Source: Bathynomus jamesi
Lineage: Eukaryota; Arthropoda; Malacostraca; Isopoda; Cirolanidae
DNA length: 64,000 bases
Assembly (NCBI GenBank): GCA_023014485.1
Contig: JAJOZX010000088.1
Coordinates: forward strand, 2,080,001 to 2,144,000
Direction: 5' to 3'
Shown here piece by piece: positions 42,135 to 52,982 of this stretch (position 1 is its first letter; each line of letters starts with the position of its first letter). A model generated the notes under the pieces. The model was not told the DNA's origin. It searched no databases and was given only the letters and a program-made list of their open reading frames with translations. The translations under genes and the position numbers were made by a program.

Positions 42135-42295
42135 GTACAGACTCTTCAAAATATCTTGAACTTTGGTACAAAGGACTTGAGCGGTACAGGGCTGAGCTCA
42201 CCTACTCTCTTCACCCTGAAGAGCTGTTTCTTTATATAACGAACAGCTGTCGTTACGACTTAGAACATTATTTCAACTGTCGATATGCGTTGTGA
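42135..42295 (+). pseudogene. Polinton orphan gene, 3' part (beyond the hAT insertion)
   Basis: From the target duplication (42135-42142) the frame reads DSSKYLELWYKGLERYRAEL, then PEELFLYITNSCRYDLEHYF and ends at TGA 42293-42295. Deleting the hAT element and one duplication copy puts it in phase with the frame at 35766-36317. No domain recognised. It is rich in Tyr, Leu and charged residues. Confidence 0.5.
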
Positions 42296-42604
42296 AGAAG
42301 AGTTCACGGTTGAAAAGCTCGGATTGGAAAGAATAAACCCTCGGTTGGAAAGGAGTATAGGCATCCGCATACCTTGAGTGGTGAAATAATGTTGAATCGT
42401 ATTTATTGCATAGTACAAAGCAACGATGATGTAACTGTAGGCTTGATCACATGCGAATTTAGTATATTAATTAAGCGTAGTAGAATATAAAGCGCGTGTA
42501 TTTTGATGTATATTATTTTGAAGTTTATATATTGGTGTGTATTTGCTCGTACATATATTAAATAAGTATATAGACCTCTCCTGTACTAATATTATTACTT
42601 AAGA

Positions 42605-42612
<8 letters not shown>
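42296..42612. other. AT-rich interval, nothing recognised
   Basis: No gene or repeat was recognised here. The Polinton terminus may lie in it but was not found. Confidence 0.5.
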
Positions 42613-42647
<35 letters not shown>

Positions 42648-42648
42648 G
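42613..42648. repeat. (TA)n microsatellite
   Basis: TA repeat directly before the SINE. Confidence 0.9.
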
Positions 42649-42655
42649 AAGTTTA

Positions 42656-42961
42656 TGCGCCTCGGTGGTGTAGTGGTTAGCGTCGCTGACTACGAATCCA
42701 TCGGCCCCGGGTTCGAGACCCGGTGACAGCAGCCGGCGCGCAGCAAAACTCAGCTGTTCATCCTTCCACACAATAAAGAAAGTGGTTGGTGCATAAATGG
42801 GTACCCTGGGTGACCTAGTGGTTAAGACGCTGGGCTACTGGTGGGGCGTGGTTCGGATTCCACGTTAAACTGTAGGTCTAAGGTGGAGTGAAAAGCTTGA
42901 CCTTCGTCAGAATGAACAATTCGGGCGGAAGCTAACCAAAGGTTATCAAAGGTTAAGGTGT
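42656..42961 (+). repeat. Dimeric tRNA-derived SINE
   Basis: The first head (42656-42730) looks like a whole tRNA: GGTGGTGTAGTGGTTAGC (A box), a CTACGAA loop with ACG at the anticodon position, and GGGTTCGAGACCC (B box and T stem). A linker leads to a second, more diverged head with GTGACCTAGTGGTTAAG (A box) and GTGGTTCGGATTCC (B box, about 42848-42861). The tail (TTAAACTGTAGGTCTAAGG, GAACAATTCGG) is shared with the copy at 17627-17835. The first acceptor stem does not pair well, so it is not counted as a working tRNA gene. Confidence 0.75.
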
Positions 42962-43209
42962 ATATATAGTAGGGTGTCAATTTTGGGGGTGAAATGGCTA
43001 AATTGAAAATCATGTGATTCGGTAGCAATTTAATGTAATCATTTGGCATACAAAATAATATCCTTGCTTCAAAAACAATAAAAAATAACTCCTACCTACA
43101 TCAATTTTAATTAAAAAATTCATTTTTCCGTAAATTCGGAACAAAATAACAAATGTGCGCAAACATCCTATCAACATTTAAAGTGGCAATAAGATATCAT
43201 TCAGAGTCT

Positions 43210-45563
43210 TTATTTGAAAGTAACCAAGGCAGTCATGTCCTTTTTGCTGCGGTTCCTTGACATCAGCATTCGGCTTGCTACTTGCGCTTTGATGTAGCCT
43301 TCTCGCCTCTCGTGACTGTAAACTTGACTAGCTGCTTCTGTGACCATTTTCACACATCTCTCCACACTCTGAGTGTGAGAAGGCCACTTTGGCACTTGCA
43401 TTGGGGCCTCTTTAAGTTGTGTTAAATCTTTGTTTGTTATACATGTTGTCAGTGGTGGCTCCAAAACTTCCGAACTCAAGTTAACTAATTCTGACAATTT
43501 CGTGGCATTGACGTTTATCGGAGGTACCTTCCTTGTCTGAACAGGGCAGTCTCCCAGCTGGTCATCATCTAGTGATGTTCCTCTAAGCTTTAGAATGATT
43601 TCCACAGCCTCAGTTCGCTCTTTGGTACATTGGCTGCAGAGTATTGCTTGCAAAACTGCCTCTGGCCTAGCATACCAAGCGGACCTTCTCACCACAGGTA
43701 ACATGATGTCCACCACTACTTTCCTTTGCGTTCTCAGTAGCTGTAATTGAAACAAGATGTGGTTGGGCCCCTCCATCCACATTGGATTAAGTTTTACATT
43801 GAACCAGTGAAGAAGATAAAACCCAATAATAAATTCAACAATCAACATCAAATTCTGTAGCATTTTGCCCTTCAGTGCATGTTTGGAAACCCAAATCCCG
43901 CAGAAACGAATCGCTGTAGTTAACTAACGACTGTGACTTATGGGTCCAATCTCCAAGAGAGCCAGATTTTGAGGCAACTCTCCTGATCTGATTGCTTGAA
44001 CAATACGATAAGCGTAAGATTGATCCGTGCTGAGGTCTTTGATAACTTCTTCAGACAACACTGGAAGGGGAGGGCCTACTTCGACCACCTTTGGAAATTT
44101 TGTATTTATTTCTAATTCCGTTGCTTCATCTAGCATGTTGCCAAGGGGGCCTGACCACTTGTTGTTGCTCTTTGTAGGGCCATCAAGTTCCTGGATGAGA
44201 CGACGAAGAGGTAGTTTCCCTTTGTGCAAATCACATACAATCCAAACAAGCCTTCTTCCAAGTTTTTTCTCTAAATGCGTCATAACACCGCCCTGCCATC
44301 CAGTGTTCACCGCAGTTGAGTCTCCACCAACGGCCTGCAGTGAACTGTCAAGTCTTCTTTCTTGAAGCCAACATATTATTTGATCATCAATTGCCTCTGC
44401 ATGTTTCTTGCCTTCTACTTCTGCTTCAGGAACAAAGTGAAACAAATAGCGGCCACCAGGTTCGGAACACACAGAGTAGTGTTCTTCTTTGATGAGACCG
44501 GGAAACTTTCTGTCCATTCCCTCTACCTCTAGGAGAACTTTTGTGTCATCTCTTCTTCCATCAAACAAAAGGCAAGAGAGACCTTCCTCCTTCAAATCTT
44601 TTTCATGCTGATCAGATATTTCCTTCATTATTTTTTCTTGTGCTCTTCTTATCTTATGATCTATCACTAAGGATGTAGCCTCTCGGCTGATGAGGCCTGC
44701 ATCTATCCAAGCGGCAGTGGCAATCTCTGCAGTCTCTTATAGCCCCGTATAGTGGCGAATACTGGCAAAGGCAATGTTTGAGATGTCTTTAGTGTTGTAT
44801 TTCATTCTCTTCGGCGAAGGTTTAGATGGCATTTTGGAGCTATCATCTGATGTTGCTTCTTTCTGTTCATCTGAAGAGCTTTCAAAGAAGTGAGAAACCT
44901 CTTGATAGAGCTCTTCATCTCTTTGGGTGGCTTCTTCACTCTTCTTTTTCTTCCTTTCTTCCCTCTCTCGGATTTTCTCTTTTTTCTTAGCAATAACAAT
45001 CTGTTTTTTGGTTTCTGAATAATCTGCCGAACCAATCTGCATACTTCCTTGGCCTCCTGCCTTTGTTCACTGCGCCTTTATGAAAGCCAGCTCCAAAACA
45101 GGGATCTTCTTTTCACGAGGACAGCGACAATCAATGTGAGGGTGAGGTTCTCTTCTGCATGAGGGAGAACAATTGGCTTCAGAACACACCTCTATGGGAC
45201 GCTGGCAGTTAAAAATGTCAAGAAGAGTATCAAGTGTATGCAGAAATTTATTTTTCTTTGCTAGTTTTCCTTTACCAAGTGATGTCTCAACTGCTTTGTG
45301 CCACAGCTTTGTTAATTTTAGCTCAATAGTTCTATACTGATTGAGTACAGGTGGTTTCAATAACACATTAGCTTTTTTCCACTGATGCAGAAGAGGGGGA
45401 ATCATGTCCCTTATGAGCTCTTTGTATTTTGTTCACGAAGGAGTAACCCTAGTCTCAGCATGTCTCGCACTGTTGGTAGTTCTGATACGGGAAGCTCCTT
45501 GCCTGTACCGACTAACAGGCTCAAGTGGCATGACGACTGACCTCTTGTCTTCAATTTTGGCAT
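43210..45563 (-). pseudogene. Element C transposase, broken
   Basis: Starts at the ATG complementary to 45561-45563: MPKLKTRGQSS, VGTGKELPVSELP (compare GTAQELP in A). The Cys-rich cluster is CQRPIEVCSEANCSPSC to CRCP (about 45100-45220). The core has LLFDGRRDDTKV (about 44565), VGGDSTAVNTGWQGG (about 44300), WIVCDLHKGKLPLRR and SHSRW across the 43924 junction. The C-terminus has SSEVLEPPLTTCIT and SVERCVKMVTEAASQV and ends MTALVTFK. Breaks: stops near 45411, 45070 and 44740, and a frameshift near 43900. Identity to A and B is low outside motifs, so C is a separate subfamily. Confidence 0.68.
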
Positions 45564-45771
45564 CTTAGGAATATCTGAAAAGAAAGAAAACCATTTAAGT
45601 ATTTTATACCAATTACGATGTTTCAAAGTTTAGTCATTCGATGTTCTAAAATTCAATAAAGAAATAGTTCATGGGATTACAACATAATTAGACAGAAGAA
45701 TATGATAATAATAAATAATTGTAATAATCAATAATCCATACTTACAGTTAAACTGTAGTATTCGTCTAGTA

Positions 45772-45852
45772 CAGGGGTTCCCAAATTGTGTTCCGCGGAA
45801 CACTTCTCACGGTATACAAGTGTTCCGCGGAACACCAATTTGGGAACCCCTG
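45772..45852. mobile_element. 81-bp hAT-type MITE, nearly a pure hairpin
   Basis: Perfect 8-bp duplications GTCTAGTA lie at 45764-45771 and 45853-45860. Ends CAGGGGTTCCCAAATTG and complement, then GTGTTCCGCGGAACAC on both sides of a short loop (CTTCTCACGGTATACAA). No coding. Confidence 0.9.
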
Positions 45853-46242
45853 GTCTAGTAGAATAACTATGAAGTAGGTACAAGAGTAATAACAGCAAAC
45901 CACCGTCTATGACATCTAAGAGGCAACTGAGGACTGAGAGTGAGGGACAGTTCTATTCATGTTGTGACTTGTACATTGTACAACAACTATATGACCTTGA
46001 AAACACTCCATATGCGATCAGTGGGATAATTCTGGGACAGATGAATAGTTAATCAATTTATGTCCTATTATTTAGTAAAAGAGTCAATTTCTGAAACTTT
46101 AAGGTAAAATTGATGTAGGTAAGGGTTATTTTATTTAATTTTGGTTGGCCAATTTCAAGTTTTGACATGAAAAGACACTATATTTTCACTACCAAAATTG
46201 ATTTGAAAAAAGTTGACAAAATTGACACACCCTAATATATAG

Positions 46243-46417
46243 CCTTCGTTTAATGTGTGCATTATTGCTGCATAGATTTCTTCTGAACTATTTCTGATTG
46301 TATATTTATTTCCTATATATTTCATGTATGTTAAATTATTTCCAATAATTAGTCTAAATAAACAGAATGATGTAGTTGTGTTTTATTATCCAATAAACGA
46401 TTGAAACTTGTTTTCCT
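46243..46417. other. AT-rich spacer, nothing recognised
   Basis: Short AT-rich stretch between element C and the long (TA)n. Confidence 0.5.
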
Positions 46418-46470
46418 GGGTGTATATATATATATATATATTAAATAAATAAATAAATATATATATATAT

Positions 46471-46539
<69 letters not shown>

Positions 46540-46559
46540 TGTATATATTATATATATAT

Positions 46560-46617
<58 letters not shown>
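46418..46617. repeat. Long (TA)n array with (TAAA)n interruption
   Basis: About 200 bp of nearly pure TA, the longest in the window, with ATTAAATAAATAAATAAATA near the start. Confidence 0.95.
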
Positions 46618-46620
<3 letters not shown>

Positions 46621-46722
46621 CGATATTAAGGAATAACTGGGATGATGGGAATATATAAACGATGCATGTATGCAAATATATATATGTATACACTATGCCA
46701 AATGGCTGGTTATGCCTTTTAT

Positions 46723-46896
46723 GCCAACTGGCTGCTTAAATCAGTCTGCAGTGCCTTGTATACCAACTGGCTGCTTAAGCCAGTCTGCAGTGCCTTGTAT
46801 GCCAACTGGCTGCTTAAGCCAGTCTGCAGTGCCTTGTATGCCAACTGGCTGCTTAAGCCAGTCTGCAGTGCCTTGTATGCCAACTGGCTGCTTAAG
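46723..46896 (+). repeat. Minisatellite with 39-bp unit, about 4.5 copies
   Basis: Units at 46723, 46762, 46801, 46840 and a partial at 46879, each GCCAACTGGCTGCTTAAGCC then AGTCTGCAGTGCCTTGTAT. 39 bp is 13 codons, so several frames stay open; the 97- and 168-codon frames here are products of that periodicity. Confidence 0.92.
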
Positions 46897-47470
46897 ACTT
46901 CTAAGCCGATTGCTGAGGCGAAGAGCGTTCATTAAGCGATGCGACATGCCAGTAAGAACATCTCTTCTCTCCTTCCCCTCCTTCTCTCTCTTAGGTCGGG
47001 TTTGGGTAGCAGCCTGGGAGATTCCCTCTAGCGTGTGGCAGCTTGGGGGATTCCCCCTTGCTTGCATCTTTTTTTCTGTGGCACTAGAACCGAGGAGGGA
47101 GTGGTTGGCACCTTGCAACAAGGGTGGCACCTTGCAACAATGGGGCACTAGGGGGGTGGTACTGGCACTCATATGATCAACATTGCATGCAATTGCACTC
47201 TTACCATTTTTCGCACATACTACTGGTGTACACTGATTTCTATTATATAGTGAGTCCTTTGTTTAACTAAAGACTAGCAATAATGTCTAAAAGAGTACCA
47301 CTAAGACTAAAGGCGGGAACTGAAACCGCTCTAGACAGAAAGTGTGTGAAGCTGTCATTGATAAACTTGAAGTTGCACTGTATAAACTTCTTGATGACGG
47401 TCAAGCTATATAGCTTTGTGTCAGAAAGAGAAAAATGTAGATAAATTAACTGATGAAACTGTGTCTTCAT
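46897..47470. other. Unassigned interval
   Basis: Partly GC-rich with small direct repeats (GGCACCTTGCAACAA twice near 47110). No gene was recognised. Confidence 0.4.
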
Positions 47471-47479
47471 CTCAAAAAC

Positions 47480-47882
47480 TGCCCATTTTCATTGGATTGA
47501 AACTATGGAATGACTTGCATGCCGATATAAAAAATATTGTGAATGTAAATTTGTTTAAAACCAAGTTGAAATCCCGATTAATAATGGCAGACTAACAAAA
47601 ATCTAGGATTAATGTCCACTAATATTGTTTAATATTGTAATACATGTTTTAATTATTAATAATACGTATTTACTTATTTATTTATTTATTATTATTAATT
47701 TATAACAACTAGCTGCTTATTTTTAATAAGAGCCCAGTAAAGCCTAAAGCTTAAGGGCCAAATTTAATAAAATAAATAGTCGAGCTTCACAATTATTCAT
47801 GTCATTGTAAATTGAATTTTTTTTATTTATTTTATTATTATTAATAAAGGTTATTCTATTCTATTCTATTCTATTCTATTCT
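47480..47882 (+). pseudogene. LINE 3' end with (ATTCT)n tail
   Basis: GLKLWNDLHADIKNIVNVNL, FKTKLKSRLI matches the short C-terminal motif of L2/CR1/RTE-type LINE ORF2 (about 47497-47590). An AT-rich 3' region follows and ends in five ATTCT units (47859-47882), a typical non-LTR tail. Confidence 0.6.
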
Positions 47883-47959
47883 AACTATCGGATTAGAAAG
47901 GAAATTCTCGAACGAAATTAACGCTCAGAAATCAGTAATCTGCTGAGGTCTAGATCAAA

Positions 47960-49173
47960 AGGTGGGATCACATTCCTCTGAACAAGTGAAACTGGAAACA
48001 GAGAGATGTAAAACATACACAAGCGTTAAAGAAGGTATAAAGTTTGGTGAAAAGAATAGAACATACACGCATATAAAAAAATTGCTTTTCAAGAGAAAAA
48101 CCTTGGAAGATGAATTACTGCTATTCGGCTCTTCTATAGCTCGACATCTGGAGAGAAAGGATTACATAAATATTCCGATGTGCTTTAGATGTTATAAAGT
48201 AGGTCATATAATAAAGAGCGTCCATCGGGAAACGAGATTATACGGTATTTTTTCAATGCGCTGAAGAGGGTCACACGTGGAAAGATTGTATATCGCAAAT
48301 AAAAAGAAGTGTATAAATTTTTAATCTGAGCGGATAACTGTGGCGATGTCACGTCCCCTCAAGAAAAAAGTCATTAAAGGTAAAAGAGAAGAGAGAAGTC
48401 AAATAGCAGAAAGGATACAAAACCACACGTATGCGCAAACGGCAAGAACATTTATTGAGGAGGAAAGAAAGACTATTCAAAATACTGTTTTACAAATGAA
48501 GAAAGATGTCGCGTTAAAATTAAAAATTTGTATACTTCCCGTACATACGATGAGTATAGCCACACCTGTCACTTTTGAGGAAGAACTGAATAAACTGCTT
48601 AAGTTAAACAATATAATGCTAATGAGGTTTCCAAGGAACTGCCCCACCCTATCGAGCACTGAAAATTAAAAAACTTATACAAGATCTACAAATTATATTA
48701 GATGAAGATTGAGAATCGGCTCCTGGGAAGGAAGGAGCTTCGCAGACTACAGAAAAAGGAAAGCTGTCTCAGAGATGGAAAGAAAGAGTCAGACATGGTG
48801 ATGAAATGCAAATGGAAGAATTGAGATCTCAGAAAAGTATAGCTTCCGTGCATGAAGGTGAAACTCAAACAAGTATAAAAAATTAAAGGAAAAACTTGAA
48901 CAAAGGACAGCAGGAGTGGAACAAAGAAAGAGTGCAAGACCAAAAGAACAAAGAAAAAGGAACTCATCATTAGAAAGAACAAGGGCAGAGGTATACAGAT
49001 ATGAAGCTGGTAACTTAAATTTAGTTATATTTGGATTAGAAACACAAGGACTGTCTAAAGTAAAAAATACCAAAGAAATCGTAACGGGAATAGAGAGTAA
49101 ACTATTTAAATGGGAATTTCATGAAGATATAAGAGAAATTGATGTGAGGATGCCTCATTACATAATAAAATAA
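47960..49173 (+). pseudogene. Non-LTR retrotransposon ORF1, broken
   Basis: The frame 47962-48264 ends with NIPMCFRCYKVGHIIKSVHR, a CCHC-like knuckle (C-x2-C-x4-H) that has lost its last Cys. Frames at 48340-48669 and 48916-49173 are Lys/Glu-rich. It lies just upstream of an endonuclease/RT region in the same orientation, as expected of ORF1. Confidence 0.5.
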
Positions 49174-49319
49174 AAATTACTAAATAAAATATCGTTTGGT
49201 GTCGTATGAAATATCTGAAAAAAAGAGAAATGGGAAAGTGATAACGGTCACTGATAGAGGATCAGCACTGTAAAGGTAACAAAGTAATAAGAGAAATAAT
49301 TTTGATGAACGGAATAAAT

Positions 49320-51430
49320 TAAAAATAATAGCACACAACATAAGACAATGGACAAATACGAGTAGACGACATGAACTTATAAATATACTATATAATATAG
49401 AGAAGAAGACCCGGACATAATATTATTTACCGAACATGGTGTGAAAAATAATGAAATGGTTAAAATAAATTATAATTTATATTATATAAGTCCAACAGAA
49501 TATTTGCACGACGGGGCCTTAGTGGTAATTACGACGGGCATAAAACGTGTCTTACATACTGAATACGATGACTTATATATTTCTATGATAGTGGAGACTG
49601 AGCTTGGCAAACTTGAAATAGCAACAGGCTATCAACAAAATCGAAGAAATTATCTGCCTATTCATAATTTTAACATAACACATAACAACGACTCAATAGA
49701 GAGGAATTAAGGAGTGTAATATTTAATGAGCTAGAACAAGTGACGCTAGAAGATATAGATTATTTAGAGAAAGTACAGTATTAGATAGTGTTGTGAAAGT
49801 AGCCAGTAATAACGAACCGACAACAACATGTACAACCTTTGAAGACCGTCATTTTACAATGATTTGACAAGTAAGAGGAAACTTTTCCAATAATTATTAT
49901 TATTCATATAACTGGATGATGAGTTTACACAAAGAAATAAGCAAACACATTTTGTTCCGAAATCAACAAAAAATATGGAATGAAATACTATAAGAAGTTA
50001 GTGTTGAATCCAATCCTAGATTATTCTGGAATCAAATTAAGAGTTTGCGGAGAACAGATGAACGTATCCAGTTTCATCTGTTGGAAGAAAAAGGAAACAA
50101 AATAGTAACGAGCGAAAGGAAAGGACAAATTTCTCGAGGACATTGGAATAGAGTGTTTAGAATAGAAGAAAGTGAATTAGATGAAGAAAATGAGAATGTG
50201 TTTATGGAATTTATGGCTCAAGAGATAAATAGAATACAATCAATTTTGCAAGAAATAATTAGTATTTTTAATGCCTGTATGAAAACAGGGTAAAGGTCAG
50301 ACAGTTTTAAAACAGGAAAAATGGTAATGATATCAAAACCAGGCAAATCAACGACGAATTATATTAGTTACAAACTTATATCGCCCCTGGACTTCTTAAG
50401 AAAAGTTTTCGAGAAAATAATAGGAACAAGATTAATATAATTTTAAGTGAAAACATTCGTAATAATGATCAGCAACATGGTTTTTGAAAGCAACGGGGTA
50501 CAGAAAGAGCTGTTGCTTTGGCTTACGATAAAATAGCAAAAGCAAAGTCCAAAATGTGATTGTTATTTTACGAGATGTGCAGAAAGCTCTCGACAAAGTA
50601 TGGCTAACAGAGCTGCAGTACAAACTTCTATATTTGAATTTAAATCCGATAATAGAAAGAATATTATGTGACTATCTGATCTGATGGAAAGGGGTTGTGT
50701 TAGTTCAATATTGTACTCCATTTTTTTGGAAATGATACTCTTTTTCCAAAAAGGCTAGACAATTTAAATATAATGAATGCTGATAATGTTACACAAATTA
50801 TAGCTGCTAGTACAAAATCTAAGGCATTAATAGCAGCAGAGAGAGCAAGAGAAATAGACAGGATTAACCAGTACGAAAGACAATGGAAAATTAAATCAAA
50901 TTTAAATAAATTTACAATAATATCAATTGGAAGAGACGGATCAATAGATATAGAAGTAGATGGAGACATTTATGATTATAGTAACAAAGGACAGTTACTA
51001 GGGTCAAGGCAGGGCTTTGGCAGCCACTTTGCGGAGCGAGTGAATTTGGCAAGTTTACAACTTAATAAGCTAAACAGGTTTTATAATTGAAACAAAAATG
51101 AAAAGAAGAATTGTTACATCCAGTGGTTCCATTGCAAGTAATGAATAAAACCTAAATGACAAAGATGCAAAAATTACAAAACAGAGCAACTCTTTTTATA
51201 AATGCGATAAAAGATCTGATAGGATCAGAAAAGCAGAATTGCATAGAAGAGCGAAAGTGGAGGCTATAAATGTAGTGCTACACAGAAGAATATAAAAAAA
51301 ATTATGAAATAAAATTGAAGGCACTATAGGAGAAGAAACCTTAAATAGGATTAAACTGAATGAGGACGAAAGCGAACGAGAATTATCCAAGCAGCAAAAA
51401 TACTACACAACATCAGCAACCACTTGAACC
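49320..51430 (+). pseudogene. Non-LTR retrotransposon ORF2, endonuclease and RT, heavily degraded
   Basis: Endonuclease remnants: LKIIAHNIRQW (about 49325), TEYLHDGALVVITTGIK and LGKLEIATGYQQ. RT remnants: the LISPLDFLRKVFEKI-like block near 50370-50420, GTERAVALAYDKIAKAK (50495-50545), an RDVQKALDKVW-like motif A region near 50570-50600, and NADNVTQIIAASTKSKALIA (the YADD region with A-D-N, about 50780). ERVNLASLQLNKLNRFYN is near 51040 and a C-terminal basic segment reaches about 51430. Numerous stops. The subfamily was not determined. Confidence 0.6.
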
Positions 51431-51972
51431 CCGATGTTTTTCATTAAGAAATGAGCAGCTTAATGAGGTAAAGGCAACTGGTGCATAATTAATTATATGG
51501 AAATATTGAATATGGCATTAAGGACAAACAATAATTATGAAAACTATAACGGGGTAATCACCATTTCTCTCTCACCGACTGAAGGGCACCGTTTCTTCAC
51601 AACTAAATTGATTTTGGCTGCATCCATTTTCCTCTGGACTTCAACATTCTTTCAGAAAGAGTCAGTGATTCATCGACTCTTCGCTCGACAGGTCATCTTC
51701 TTCATTACCGTTCATCAAGAACATCTTCAATCGCCATTCAACATTTTGTACAACCTTTTTTGTATTATTGCTGTCCAATTTGTATGTTGTGATTGTTAAT
51801 GAAAAGTTTATCCAAATCATACTTTCCTCATCCTTGCACATAGTACTATAATATGGTGACCCTCAACTGCCAGTTGCAAAAGCTTTATCACTTTAAAAGA
51901 GAGAATTACCGCACATAATATTTGGATACAATAGTACAGATGTACGAGTCGAGCGAGAGAAGCGGTGCCTTA
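51431..51972. other. Possible LTR-retrotransposon scrap, otherwise nothing
   Basis: The interval is noncoding. ATATGGTGACCC at 51852-51863 resembles the primer-binding site junction of some Gypsy-type elements, and 51560-51850 could be an LTR, but no second LTR or gag/pol was seen. Confidence 0.2.
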
Positions 51973-52430
51973 CAGTGATGTAGTCGAGACCATCATGGCA
52001 GAGAGCGAGGCCGAGATCTAAGCACCCACGATCGAGACCGAGACCAGAAAAAAGGTCTCAAGACCGGTCTCGAGACGGGAAGGAAACCGAGACCCTATGC
52101 AATTTTTGCATGTATTCAGTATCGTGTAATACCTAATTCTTAATCTCTGTATTTCACATTCAGGAATAAAGATTCTAAAGGGGTTATCAAGTGACAATTG
52201 CAAAATTTACTCATAATTATTCACAAATTCATAATTTGTGACATTTTTCAGCAGTTAATTGCCTACTTAAAACAAGATAGGCAGTGATGTAGTTGAGTGA
52301 TGTAGTTCAATGACGTAGTACAGTGATGTAGTTGAGACCACCATGGCCGAGACCGAGACCGAGCCCTAAGCACCCGAGACCGAGACTAGTAAAAAAGGTC
52401 TCGAGATCGGTCTCGAGTCCTACATCACTA
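51973..52430. mobile_element. hAT-like MITEs rich in GAGACC/GGTCTC, one whole and one partial
   Basis: The second copy (about 52321-52429) starts CAGTGATGTAGTTGAGACC and ends with the complement AGTGATGTAGGACTCGAGACC. The first copy (51973 onward) starts CAGTGATGTAGTCGAGACC and shares GCCGAGA and TAAGCACCC but lacks the far end. GTGATGTAGTT also recurs at 52284-52310. Confidence 0.6.
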
Positions 52431-52980
52431 ACGTATTGTCACACATAACAACGACTCAATATGCAACATCCAACAAACAGCAACTGCAATGTCCCTTGCA
52501 ACCAGCAAAGAAGAATTACTGTGAGGAACTAATTTCTTGCCAGCCATGTCGGTAAGAATTCGCTCTCGACTTGCCATGGCTCGCTCGCTCGTTGAAGGGG
52601 CACTACTTGTAGTGGCATTCTCAAGGTACTACTCTGCTTGCGAAAGAAAACCACTTATTCCCGCGTTCCAACGTGAGAATAAAGGAAGCTTCCCCCGTCC
52701 TCAACTACGTTCTCACTCTCAGTTGCATGAACAAGAGCTCTTGTTTCACTCCGCTTCAATAAAGACTCCACCTATCGAGAAACTTTAGTAGTATGATGGC
52801 AAAAATGTCGAGTGCAAATCAATTGCATGCAAGATAATCAATAATGCTCCAAGGGGAGAGAGGGGGCGAGACCCTCCAAGGGGGAGAGGGAGATATGCAT
52901 GAAGGGGGAGATGGTAACCTAACCTAGCAAGAGAGGAGAGGGAGTAACCTAACCTGGCAGCTCAGGCCCACAAAAGGATA
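52431..52980. other. Unassigned; ends in G-rich units with CCTAACCT motifs
   Basis: A frame at 52537-52788 has no recognisable domain. 52850-52960 is made of GGGGGAGAGGGAGA-like units and GTAACCTAACCT motifs, echoing 15100-15350 and 55420-55460. Confidence 0.45.
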
Positions 52981-52982
52981 TA

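Larger units (their letters stand above)
20904..42295. mobile_element. Polinton/Maverick element, decayed and interrupted; ends not located
   Basis: The gene set is diagnostic. The minus strand has adenain-like protease, major capsid protein, a basic minor capsid protein, a penton-like protein, retrovirus-type integrase with chromodomain and a packaging ATPase. The plus strand has a protein-primed type B DNA polymerase and orphan genes. Net of later insertions (202 bp, 4276 bp plus target duplication, 5790 bp) the core is about 11 kb, the low end for Polintons. Terminal inverted repeats and 6-bp duplications were looked for by eye and not found, so the limits given are only the outermost supported genes. 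Nearly every gene has stops or frameshifts. Confidence 0.8.
42970..46234 (-). mobile_element. Element C: DNA transposon of the unrecognised A/B/C family
   Basis: Perfect 8-bp target duplications ATATATAG lie at 42962-42969 and 46235-46242. Ends are TAGGGTGTCAATTTTG and complement, the right end having a GT insertion. A subterminal CCTACATCAATTTTA recurs inverted about 120-130 bp inside both ends. The minus-strand gene at 43210-45563 is a broken relative of the element B transposase. An 81-bp hAT MITE (45772-45852) sits in its 5' region. Confidence 0.82.

Noticed and set aside
42656..42730. A working tRNA gene with ACG anticodon
   Set aside because: A and B boxes are fine, but the acceptor stem and anticodon stem pair poorly and it is joined to SINE sequence; more likely a SINE head.
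18000..43500. Polinton terminal inverted repeats
   Set aside because: Compared by eye between 18000-20500 and 42300-42650 without a convincing match; needs a dot plot.
46642..47176. 97- and 168-codon proteins over the 39-bp minisatellite
   Set aside because: Openness is explained by the repeat unit being divisible by three; no domain outside the array.
51560..51863. LTR of a Gypsy-type element with primer-binding site
   Set aside because: Only ATATGGTGACCC supports it; no second LTR, polypurine tract or gag/pol was seen.
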